Shown here: piece after piece, positions 44,514-54,610 of the stretch
Numbering within the stretch: position 1 is the first letter of the stretch
Layout of the letters: each line of letters opens with the position of its first letter
Assembly: GCF_013426205.1 (NCBI RefSeq)
Contig: NC_089422.1
Coordinates: 7,653,001-7,717,000, forward strand
Direction of reading: 5' to 3'
Source: Metarhizium brunneum
Taxonomy: Eukaryota > Ascomycota > Sordariomycetes > Hypocreales > Clavicipitaceae
Length of the DNA: 64,000 nucleotides
Notes under the pieces: generated by a model
The model's input: only the letters and a program-made list of their open reading frames with translations
Database searches by the model: none
Told to the model about the DNA's origin: nothing
Made by a program: the position numbers and the translations under genes

Positions 44514-45509
44514 TCACCTCTTCTTCAAAGCCGCGAACCTCCTCTCCAAATCACTTATATCGGGCACCGCCCCCTCAGGCTCCTTTCTACTAGCCGCCGC
44601 CTCCATCCTCTTATTCGGCTTCAACTCGACCGACCCCAGCGTCACCTTGGGATGCACATTCTCCGTCGTCCTCCTCGGCGGCGTAACCGTTACAGGGCTC
44701 CTGGGACCAGCAAAACCTTGCGGCGGGGTCGCCTTGTTTAGCTCCTCCTCGCCCTTGGACAGCTTTCTTCCGGTCGTCAACTGCTCTGCTAGAATCTTCT
44801 GCCCTCCCGACTGATTATCCTCGTCATCGCCCTCGTCGAAACCATCAATAAGCTCCGGCGGGGGCGTGACCTTCTCCCTCTTTGGCCAGTCAACACCATA
44901 TGCTCTCGCAATCTCTTCCAAGTATCCTTGTACGAGTTCCTGTTTTGGCGGCTCGACACTTAGTTTTTTGACAACCTTTTCATTCACCTTGCCATCTAAG
45001 TTATCCATGGCTGTGAGAACAAACTCCTTGCCGTACTTCTCCCCGAGGAGCTGTCTAACTGTCGCGAGTTCCTTGATTTCCGTCTTTGGCGCAGCATAGA
45101 TGATACTCTTGATGGCTTCCTCTAGGCCAGGATCGCACACGGAACTTTCCATTAGCCCCGCACGGGCGAGCAATAGTTCGCAGTAGAGCTCCAACATCTC
45201 ATGGAGCTCGGTTGTGATATCGGAGCGGATAATGTTCTCGACGCGAATGGTGGCGGAATCGATCTTGCCGGCTTCGAGAAGTTGGGCCATTGCCCGCTGC
45301 TGAGACTTGCCCAGTTGTTCATCGCGCTGCTGTACCATTCGCAGTCGCGCGATTGCGAGCTTGAGCTGAACCTTCAGTTTGGTCTGCGACGAATCAGTGT
45401 TGGTCAGCTTCATGGCTTCAGGATACATGTTGCGTCACCGATGGATATGGCGGGGTCGTGGCCCGTGGGAGGTTCTGGAGCTCACCAGGATGGATTGTGC
45501 GGGAGGCAT
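44514..45509 (-). CDS. IST1: IST1, regulator of Vps4 in the ESCRT-III pathway
   Basis: Two exons, 45509-45486 and 45383-44514, encode 297 residues. Ist1 is an ESCRT-III-like protein that tunes the AAA-ATPase Vps4 during multivesicular body formation. Exon 1 encodes only MPPAQSIL. Exon 2 continues TKLKVQLKLAIARLRMVQQR, the typical Ist1 first helix. The core (about 9-180) includes AMAQLLEAGKIDSATIRVEN, ELYCELLLARAGLM and YGKEFVLTAMDNLDGKVNEK. The tail (about 190-290) is Pro/Asp-rich. It ends in a leucine/arginine helix (DISDLERRFAALKKR) that fits a MIT-interacting motif for Vps4. Without the splice, translation would begin at an ATG at 45428 with an unrelated N-terminus, which is less likely. 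Confidence 0.93.
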
Positions 45510-46278
45510 AGCGGGCGACTTGGAAAGATAATATAAGTTGGATGGTGTCGGATTCACCGCTTGCCTGGCACGAGGTCACGGCTAAGAAAAAAAAGAGTTG
45601 CCTAAATTACGAATGGAAGAGGTTGGATAAATCCAGCTCTGCTGCCTACCAATGTCACCTGCAATGCGACAGAGCCTGCTGTGCAACACTGGTCGACTTG
45701 ATGTCCGGAGCTGTTGGCTAGCCTCGAAGCTCATTGCGGGGCAGCTCTACCCCACCACTAGTATTTGGCATCGTCTACTCCGTACTCCGTACTCCGTAGT
45801 GGGCATAAATAAGTCCTGCACACTACATTACATGCACGGAGATCATCAACAGCCATGGTACTGCAAATGTAGCTCAGTACCATCGACACAGTTGCTCAGG
45901 AGGAGCTTTCTATTCATGTATATTCTTTTCAAACACTAGCCTCCGCCATACGGGGCCCCAAAAGCTAAATCAAAACCGTTCTAGTGTACTCTGCATGTAA
46001 CAGATCGGTGACAATTCTGTGGTTCAACGGTATCATACCAAACGACGAAAGCAAAACGGAAAAGAGAAAATACACATCCCTGCCGTAACCACAGCTGTAA
46101 GTTAGCTCCAAAGAATTATCATGAATTCCTTCATAGCCTTGTAACGCCTGTATCCAATGCACTAGGTCCTGGTACTACGACCGGCCTGTGCTATGCAGTA
46201 TAATACTACAACCCACGGTTTTTAAGCACCGTGACAATCGATATCATGCCTGAGTGGCACGTTTCAACCGCATACAAC
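45510..46278. other. Intergenic region between IST1 and NMA111
   Basis: This is the IST1 promoter and the NMA111 3' flank. It contains three tandem TACTCCG units. No protein-coding frame is supported. Confidence 0.5.
45775..45797 (+). repeat. Three tandem copies of TACTCCG
   Basis: The 7-base unit TACTCCG is repeated three times head to tail and ends in TAG. The unit is one arm of the dispersed TACGGAGTAC-type palindrome found elsewhere in this window. Confidence 0.85.
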
Positions 46279-49200
46279 TCATTCCATATCTGTGTCTTCA
46301 GCAATAGGGAGTACACCGTCGACAGCCTCTCCCTGGAAAATTTCTTTTCCCTCATAAGTAACACGACGCCATCCACATGCTTCATTGCTGTCTTTGATCC
46401 ATTCCATCGTGGGAAAGTAGTGATCGTTCTTCTTCATTGTTATTACCCACGGTACGCAATCAAACGTGACAGCCTTTAGGCGGAAGTCTATACAATAGTC
46501 AGAATGCGGTGGTACGTGCATGGCTCAGTGTAGGACCTACAGGTATTATCAGGGATTTTTCGGGTGGCAGCAATAAATGAATCCAGATCTGGTGTAGCCA
46601 CTTTGTTCACATGTGTGATGAAGTTGGTAGGTGCAACACCATACTGATAGGCTGGCGAGCCGCGGATTCTGCTAGATACATACACCTCGCTGTGAAGTTT
46701 GCGAATCTGTTGGCGGACAGCTTGATGAGGACGATGTAGAATAGCACCACAAAACGACACCGCATGGTCGGTCTCAATGTCATCTGCGGGGACGGTGGCC
46801 AGCTGCAAGGGCATCTCTTCGCACTCTCGGACAATTACGGCATCGAGAACTTCATTAGAATACATGACGTCAAAGTCAGAGATTGTGGTGCAAATTTTGC
46901 CGTTCAAAGTCAAAATGATATCGCCTTCTAGCAGAGAAACTGGCTGATTGACTCTTTCAAAAGTTCGTTTGCTGACCATGAAGAGCTGGTGGTGAGATCG
47001 GTTGGCCTGCGTCACCTTCTTAATCCAGTCGTCGGTAACACCCATAACAGACGCCTGAGACATTTGAATCGCTCTGAACTCGACCGACAGTAACCGCAGA
47101 CTCGGCGACTCACCCCTTTGAATGGTAGAGATGACAGGCAGCAAGGTTGGCGTCCCCAGTCCGAGATAGTACTCCTCATCTCGTTGGGTGCAGGGAGACC
47201 GCTCACCGAGATATGAAAGCCACAAAGCCTGAACAGTTCCATCAGGAGCGACTAAAACACCACTGTTGCAAGTAGAACCGAGGTTGCTGTCAATGGTAAT
47301 AGCATCCACATTGATTGCACGGTAACGAGGAGCGCCGGTGTTGGCCGGAATGGCGACAGCTGTGATTTCAGTGATGGTTGTAGCACCGTGAACAACACGA
47401 CCAATTCTATTGTGGCCCAGGAAGTAAGTTTTGGCACCTTGGCTGAGGTGCTCACTGCTCAATCTAGCACTCTTAACCGGGGCATCCACAAGAGCTGGGT
47501 CATATTGGATGATGACATAGTTTTGAAGCGGGTGCAGGAAAACAACTTTGCCCTCCACAATGATGGAGTCTGCGATAGTGACAGTAATGTCACATAGATC
47601 ATATGGGACAATGGCTCTCGAAATTAAAACGAGACCTTTTTCAGCGTCGATGACTAGACCCATACCCCATCTTCGGTTCTTGGGAAATCCATCCAGCTTC
47701 ACCGGCATAGTGCAGTTTACGTGAACAAAGCTTTTGATCAGTTCTGCGATGCCAGGATGAGGCATATGATCTAGTTCGATGAAAGATGCCGAACGACGAA
47801 CTGGCGGAACCGGTGGCAGCGGGTCCCCCAAGTCGGAAAAGTCCCAGAGGCCCGTTTTGTCATTTCGAACTGCTTGTTTCATCTTGGACGACCAGTGTCT
47901 ATCCACGTATACAACGGTCGTGTTAAGGGTATGTAAATCGCGAAGGTGCTTGTATGTGACCACTACTCTTGCTTTATCAGGAATTGCCTTGACGACTTGG
48001 ATGAACGTGTCGAGGTCGGGAACTTTCTTGTGATCGATGGTTTGAACAATCCAGCCGTTGTCCGTATTATCAACCCTGAAAGACCCGGCAGATTCGCAAA
48101 CATATACCCCCTTGACGGCAACGGCGTAGAGACGAGCCTGTTGGTAGGACAGGTTGTGAAAACTCGCGCCAGCGACTGAGACAAAGCGGTCGGGGGTGAT
48201 GCTGTGCAAGTCCCCAACCTCGATTTCCACCTCGATGTCCTCGCCGCCACGCTGCAATTGAAACTTGATCGACTCGCCTACATTCGAATCCAAGATGTCG
48301 TCGAGCCTGATGAACTGGGTAATGAGCTCCCCGTTCACCTTGACAAGGACGTCACCTTCCTCGATTTTGCTATCTGATGGCCCAGATGGCAGAACGATCT
48401 CGGCAACAAGCATGTTTGTTTCATCAGGGAAGGCTTTCCGCACCTCTGCCTCCCATTCAGGTTGCAAACCCAGTCGACGGCACTCATCAAATGGCTTCAA
48501 CAGAAACTGACACTGGATATCGCCACGTGTGACGGGATTTCCCTGTTGGATACACCGAAGAGCGCGCAATGGTCGATCAAGTGGTAGGAAGTAGTCAGTC
48601 GAAGCGCCATCGGAGCGGCCACCAGCCTGCAGAGCAACAGCAGAGCCATCTTTGGCTACAACGGGACTGCCGGAGCTACCACCACTGGCAGCGGCATTGG
48701 CCTGGTAGTAGCATGTATTGAAATCGCTGTAGCCTTCCCCGTATTCGGGAGCATTTCGGTCAAGGCGGCTGATCACGCCTGACAGGATACTAAGCTTTTC
48801 GCCGGCATCGTTACCAACTACTCGGATTTCAACGCCAACTGGTAGAGCATGTCAGTCCACTCCCCAACAGTCTTGATTCACCTATTGTAAGAAGAAACAA
48901 ACCTTTGGCCTGGTCGGGACGTAAGTCTAAGCCATCAACGATCATATATTTGAGCGCCTCGGGGTCGTATCGAAGAATACCGAAATCGTGTACGGGGTCG
49001 CGGTAAACGGGATAGCAATCCACTTCTTCGTGGTTGTCAAAGACACAATGCCCCCAAAAAGGTCCAGCGCCAACGACATGCCGGTTTGTAAGGATATATC
49101 TATATTTTCCGTTAGCATACGCGAATGAATAAAAAAATCTCATGTGGGCAAGTGCTGGCCACTATTTGGAATCGCATACCCTCGCTCCGAATCCACGACG

Positions 49201-49523
49201 AAACCGGTAGCCTCACTCGTCAAAGCTGGATCGGTATCGAAAGAACAGGTTTGGCAAAAACGAATTGCGACAACGTTCCGCACAACATTTTGGATTGTAT
49301 CCTGCCACTCGCTCAAGCTTCCAGGGGTGCCTATGTATATGGGAGCACTGGTGTAAATGTCATCACTCTCTGACTCGCCGTCGTATTGTACAATCTCAGC
49401 GACATCTGGAGTATTGTCACCAGGGGACAGCTTGCCGTTGATGATTCGTTTAGCTGGCGGTGAATTTTCGGGGGAGATTTGGGTCTTTCTCTTGCCTCTC
49501 GCTGAGGCTGTTGTTCCATTCAT
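46279..49523 (-). CDS. NMA111: Pro-apoptotic HtrA-like serine protease NMA111
   Basis: Four exons, 49523-49180, 49099-48903, 48838-46541 and 46487-46279, encode 1,015 residues. Nma111 is a nuclear HtrA/Omi-type protease linked to yeast apoptosis. It is a duplicated protease-PDZ chain, of which only the first protease half is catalytic. The triad is visible as His122 in [13 protein letters not shown], Asp153 in [11 protein letters not shown] and Ser236 in [11 protein letters not shown]. The N-terminal basic tract (GKRK, PPAKR) may be a nuclear signal. PDZ regions follow, for example [17 protein letters not shown] and [14 protein letters not shown]. The C-terminal phrase [14 protein letters not shown] is highly conserved in the family. 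Each splice keeps frame, and the length matches other Nma111 proteins. Confidence 0.95.
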
Positions 49524-51018
49524 GCTGGGCAGCTTTTTTAAATGGGCATGGGAATCTTGCGACGACACAGTCGCAAGAGACCAGGAAAGAAAGGCTGGAA
49601 GAAGGCGGGGTTTAAAAAAGAACGATCGCTTTCTAGTATCTAACGGTGATAGTTCTCGGATGGCGGCTTGCTTGCTGCAAACTCGGATGTTGCGAAGTCA
49701 GCTCCTTCCTAATGAGACGACGTCTCTTGGGGGAAAGGAGGAGACAGTGGGCTCGTGATTTTCGTGAAGAAGTTCCCAATCGACAGGGTGTGACGATGCA
49801 TCCAAATACGGAGGAGTAGCGCGCTAGAAGCAGAATCAACGGTTGGGGCGGCTCGAAATGGTCGCCAGCTAGGGGGAAGGCTGGTGGATGGACAGTCAGT
49901 CCATGTGATGTGAGGATATACAGCTTTTGAGATGAGGAAAAGAACAAGGTGTGGATCAGCAGGATAATTGTTGCAGCCCACACCTTCGATCAGGGTGCAC
50001 ATGTGTGGCAGCTTGGTACGGTCAATGTTAGTGCAGGGAATGGCCTGGACCAGTTCAGTTAGGCCAGTGATTGATGGGTGCGGAAGGACCAACCCGGTAC
50101 AGGGGACGGGGAATGGGGTCGACGGTTGCTAGTGTCTAGTATGTTCACTAAGTACCTAGGTACCTAGTGCCCAGTCCTGTATGCAGAGCCATGGCCTCCC
50201 CCCCCCAAATGACCCATTGTTGCTATTGTTGCTGATGCCAACTGTATTTCTGTTGCCAATATTGGATATATTTTGCTGGAGAAAGCCCTCAACTTTCACA
50301 CTACCCCGTAAACGGCTCATGGCTGTAATCGCCAATCTTGCCGAGTGCTATTCATCTCTACCCGTCGCCATCTTTGCAAACTCGCTCTTCAAGCTCGTAG
50401 TGCAGTGCACCATCTGCTCTGCAATCTCGTACCCCGAACGACTGCAACCCAAGAATCGCCACCATAATGGCGCTGCATAAGAGTCAATCTCGTGACAGTG
50501 TTGGAGATGAGATGCCGCTTCGATCCAACCTAATATGGACGGGAGAATACGGGAGAAACCAAAGTATGGCCATCATGTTACATATGCCGATGATGGGGGC
50601 CGCTTAGAGGAACCTGAGGTCAATCTTGGTCCATCTTTTACGGACTTGGACTTGCCGGAAGACAATTTCGAGCAGGGTGTCTCTGGCAAATCCCTGCCTA
50701 GCACATATGATGCTGCTGCATGCAATTCAAGCTCTCAAAGGGGACTTTGGCTACTCCGGCGAGCCCCCGGGGTCCCTGGGATGAGCGCCCGTTCTTTGTT
50801 ACGGGAGTTATGCACCGGTACACCCCTCCACCTTTACCATCAGCTGTGTGAGGCATCATAAATTAAAGGCAGGCTGCAGGGAAGTGTGCCCTCGCAGGTT
50901 CACAGCGCACAGCGCAGAAGCTCTTAGGTACTGGATCGCCCAAGGCTCAAAGGGTTATGGGCAGAGATATATCGCTGTGAAAGTGCATCCCTTCCGTCAC
51001 TACGAGTCTAGTCTTCAT
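49524..51018. other. Intergenic region, about 1.5 kb, no supported gene
   Basis: This is the NMA111 promoter side and the 3' flank of the CDC37 pseudogene. It contains a TACCTAGGTACCTAG palindrome (50153-50167) and a C9 run near 50198. Two plus-strand frames (50181-50480 and 50535-50861, about 100 codons each) show no family resemblance and are not called. Confidence 0.5.
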
Positions 51019-52040
51019 TCACTGCGGATCCATTGGAATATGAAGTTCAGAGTCCACGGCTTGTTCAATATACTTCAACTGCTCCTGGCCTTCCTCTGCA
51101 GTCGTGTCGGTGATATCAGGTTCTATACTCAGGCAACCAGCCTTTTCGTCGAAAGAAGGCGCGCACATGTGCATTAGCGGAACCGTTGTTAAGCTAGGAA
51201 AGGATATGGGAATAGCTCACGTCACTTAGAAGAGCGACTACATCTTGGACGTCTTTAACTCTCATCTTCCCGAGAACTTTGGCCTCTTCTAGCAAGCCGG
51301 TTTTCAGTGCAGCTGTCATGTCGGGGGTAAACTGCTCGGAAATGACTTACTCTACATCTTCATCTTTAGTGGCACGTTGCTTCGCGTTTTCTTTGACTAG
51401 CTGTCGGTTGAAATCGTTCGTTAACATCCTTTGTGAAAACCTCTTGGGCGCGATGTCCTGGTGAAGTCATCCCTTGGAAGGACACTGCAAACCCGTCTAG
51501 CTCTCGCTGGCGATCTTGGTTCCGTCTGCCTTTATTGATTCTTCCAGTTTATTGATTCATCGAGCAATCAGATCTCGAGGCTGTCGAATCGTTCCGCAGC
51601 CAGTGTGCCCCTTTCATCCAGTGTTTTATTCGTCTTGTCCAGTAACCCGGCGATCATCTTCGAATATGCAGGTAAGGGTTGCTCGGACTCGACCACATCT
51701 TCTGGATTACACATAGCCAGCGCCATGTTCATTTCGAATGCAATCTCGACAGGGTTTCTGCTATGAGCTCCTGGCCCGGCCGCTTCCAAAGATTGGAGCA
51801 GATCGAATACTCGCCGCAAGAGTTTATTATTGACAGCATTTTCATATTTGAGATCTTTGATCTGGAGTTTACGTTGCCGTCGTTTGATATGGATTCGATT
51901 CTGCTTCGCCCTGATACACGACCGCTTGTCGACGCTGGGGTGGACCTCGATGTCAATGTCGGAATCGTCGCTAAGTTCCAAGGCGTCCTTGACACTATTG
52001 CGGTTAGTACCGGCTTCTCAGGAGTCAAGACCCACCGGTT
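51019..52040 (-). pseudogene. Decayed partial copy of CDC37 (HSP90 kinase co-chaperone)
   Basis: Three blocks read in order on the minus strand resemble Cdc37. Block 1 (51994-51568) gives DALELSDDSDIDIEVHPSVD and KRSCIRAKQNRIH, the Cdc37 N-terminal signature, and ends at a TGA after the LPAYSKMIAGLLDKTNK segment. Block 2 (about 51473-51221) gives TSPGHRAQEVFTKDV, then, after an in-frame TAA and a possible frame change, EQFTPDMTAALKTG. Block 3 (51141-51019) gives AGCLSIEPDITDTTAEEG. Blocks 2 and 3 are joined by a normal-looking intron (51220-51142). A TACTAAC branch point and CAATAG acceptor precede block 1, but the first exon is not intact. The central client/HSP90-binding part, roughly 200 residues, is missing. 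Retained introns point to DNA duplication rather than retrotransposition. Confidence 0.8.
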
Positions 52041-52969
52041 GACTTGAATGTTGCTCACACGATAAATTACATACCCATTTAGCTGTCGTCGATCATTCTG
52101 GAGACTCGATAGTGCCGTCTGGTTGTAGTCGCGTTCAAAACACACCAAATGTAAATGTAATTTTCTTGAGGCGTGATGGTGACGCGGAGTATAGATGAGA
52201 GGGAAAGGGCAGTCAGCGTGTGCCGGGGGAAGCTCTTGTGCCGGTGCCCAAAGATGGAGGTGACGACTACTTAGATGCAAGGCTTGCAGTCGTGCTGCGT
52301 CATTCGTGTGGCTATTGGAGCTGTCACGCGACAGTTGGTGCAAGCACTACATTTGGACTGGGCCTGGCTCGTCAAATCTCAAATCTCAAATCTCAACACC
52401 ATACCACCACCACTACTACTACCACAATATTCTGATCGATTACTCCACACAATCGAAGAGAGACATGGCGCTACCTCATGGCCACACTTTAGGGCAGGGA
52501 GGGGTTAAGAGACACTTTATTCCCGACAAGCGCACTTTGTCTTCTTGCACGCCGTGGGGAAAAGAGTCAAGTATCCCCGGCCATCTGTGTCTCAGTCCGT
52601 CCATGAATATCCGTTGGGGATGAATAATGCACTTTTTTTCTCACTCGCAGAAGCCTGTTTAGCAACTCGACTGCATGCTAACGACACGCATACCATGTAT
52701 TCTGTTTCCCGTCCTCGTCACAAACCCAACCTATCATCAAACCATGGTGCGACAGCCCATTGATGCCGCCCTGTACGAATCTGTCGCGCGATATGAATAA
52801 TTTCGTCCCAATAGCAAATACCGCTCTGCCGAGCACATGCCAACTCATACTCTCAATTCTCGGTCTGCGTGTTGGCCTTTCCCATCCTGACCCAGATCAT
52901 CCCCTAGTGAAGCAACCATTTTCCCTCGTAGCTAATTGAATTCATAAGCTAGTGTCTACAATACAAGAT
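52041..52969. other. Intergenic region between CDC37 pseudogene and Myb-like gene
   Basis: No gene is supported. It contains repeated CTCAAAT units near 52376-52396 and an ACCACCACTACT-type triplet run near 52405-52425. The 5' side of the pseudogene probably extends into the first few dozen bases. Confidence 0.45.
52376..52426 (+). repeat. Low-complexity TCAAATC and ACC/ACT repeats
   Basis: Three TCAAATC-like units are followed by a CCA/CTA triplet run. This is simple intergenic sequence with no evident function. Confidence 0.6.
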
Positions 52970-53847
52970 TCATACATCCACTTCGGGCTCAGGCTTGAAC
53001 ACCATGTCGTCTTCGTCGTCGATGTCATCGGCTCCTTTCTTGAGCTTCTTGGCAGTACCGCCCCTACCGGTGGCTGTACCAGAATTAGTCCCAAGTCCCC
53101 AGTTGCCTATTACCACGAACAGTGAGGACTCACAGGCACGTTTCTGGGGCAACCCCTTCCGAGGAGACTTTGCCGGGGTCGAACGCTCGTCATCATCTTC
53201 TGAGGCTGCGACACTTTGACCTTTCCTCGGGGTCCTCTTGCGAGCTGCCGGCTTATCAGTCATAAGGTTCCCGATTCTCCACGGCAAGCCAGCAACGCAG
53301 GAAAGCGCCTCAGCACCGTTCAATTCTTCAAACAGGTGCAAAACAAGAAGTAGCCGGAAACCAAGAGAGAAGCGCACAGAGGAGACAAGAAAAGAAGAAA
53401 AGAAATAGGGGGGGAACCCACGACTTGGCCTCTTGATTGGCGCATCTCCGCTCTCCGCCTCAACCTCCGCAATCATCTTATTTATCTTTGTCCACATATT
53501 CTGCATGGACTTGACAGTACGCCCTGGCATGTCGATCTTCTGCCAGTTGATGGACCGTCCGTTCTCGCGAAGCTGAGCGACAATGCGGATGAGGAACTGG
53601 AACTGTATGCCCGTCAGTCGCAGGTGCAGGCCGAGGCCGAAATCCCGGCATGATGCTCCTATATCACGGAATACTACTCCCCCACACACATCTCGATGAT
53701 AGACAAATTCCTACTGACACCCGCCGTCCATTGGCTCCTTTGCCTCATTCACCTTGTGTCTATGAGTGGGAAGTACCAGATACTTACTTTGGCTTCTTCG
53801 GTCCAGGGAAGGGCCTTGCCGTCGACTTTGTCACCGTTTGGATCCAT
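52970..53847 (-). CDS. Small Myb/SANT-like protein with basic-acidic tail
   Basis: Four exons, 53847-53788, 53602-53422, 53244-53134 and 53073-52970, encode 151 residues. Residues about 14-62 (PWTEEAK/FQFLIRIVAQL, NGRSINWQKIDMPGRTVKSM and QNMWTKINKMIAEVE) match the Myb/SANT-like fold seen in many small fungal proteins: a Trp at the start, a GRT-K-S turn and a final W. The tail is a Lys/Arg/Pro stretch (RKRTPRKGQ, AKSPRKGLPQKR) followed by an acidic end (DDIDDEDDMVFKPEPEVDV), fitting a nuclear, possibly DNA- or histone-binding protein. The exon 2 donor (GTGGGT at 53421) is the least certain choice; the alternative at CCAA/GTCGTG also keeps frame. No specific function can be assigned. Confidence 0.75.
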
Positions 53848-54610
53848 TTCGAGTTGAGGGAAAAGAGTTTTGTCCAGCAGTTGTTGTGTAGGAGAGGGAG
53901 AAGAAAATGTGGATTAGATGAACGTTTGGCAGAGTCGCAAATGACAAGGCAGAGATGACAGGTAAGGAGTAATAAGGTCTAGGGATAAGTCGCGAGGGAA
54001 AGGAGAAGGGCGGAGAAGAAATAAGATCCTCCGATGATGCGGATGTGCACAATGTACATGGAAGCCTGCTAGATGTTCCGTGGTTGAAGCCAAAAGTGAT
54101 TAAAAAGTGAGTTGATCCGCAAAGCGAGCGGTCCCGGTGAACATCACAACAGGGCACACCACGTGGTTGGCGGAGTCAATATTTTTTACTTGTGGAAATA
54201 ACAAACGTCTTGATGCACTGTTATGGTCTTGGTCATTGATGCTACCGGGGCAACGTGTCTGTTAGGATAAAATAACAGGTAAGAAGTAGTGAGCTAGATA
54301 TTGTATTGTGTTAACGACAAGTATCGATGGATCACTACTACCTACGTAGGTACTCAGGTAAGCAAATAAACATATCCTAAGAGAGCCATGTATGAAAGTT
54401 CTCATAACACCCAGCCTGCATGGACGGCCACCCCCTCTCTATGCTTGAAGCTCTATCGCAAGGAAAATACATCTACCACGTAAATCCATGGGTATCGTTT
54501 ATTTCCAGGGGAGTATTCTCTCTTCCCAACTCCCAAATACGCAATAAATGCGACTATACCATCTCGCGCTAAGTATAAAAGAATTGCAATCCGATCAAAA
54601 ACACCCGGGC
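53848..54610. other. Intergenic region between Myb-like and J-domain genes
   Basis: This is the promoter of the Myb-like gene and the 3' flank of the J-domain gene. It contains CTACCTACGTAGGTACTCAGG near 54339-54359, a variant of the TACCTAGGTA palindrome. No gene was seen. Confidence 0.5.

Noticed and set aside
50535..50861. Plus-strand frame of 108 codons after NMA111
   Set aside because: Begins plausibly (MDGRIREKPKYGHHVTYADD) but quickly loses protein-like pattern. No neighbour or motif supports it.
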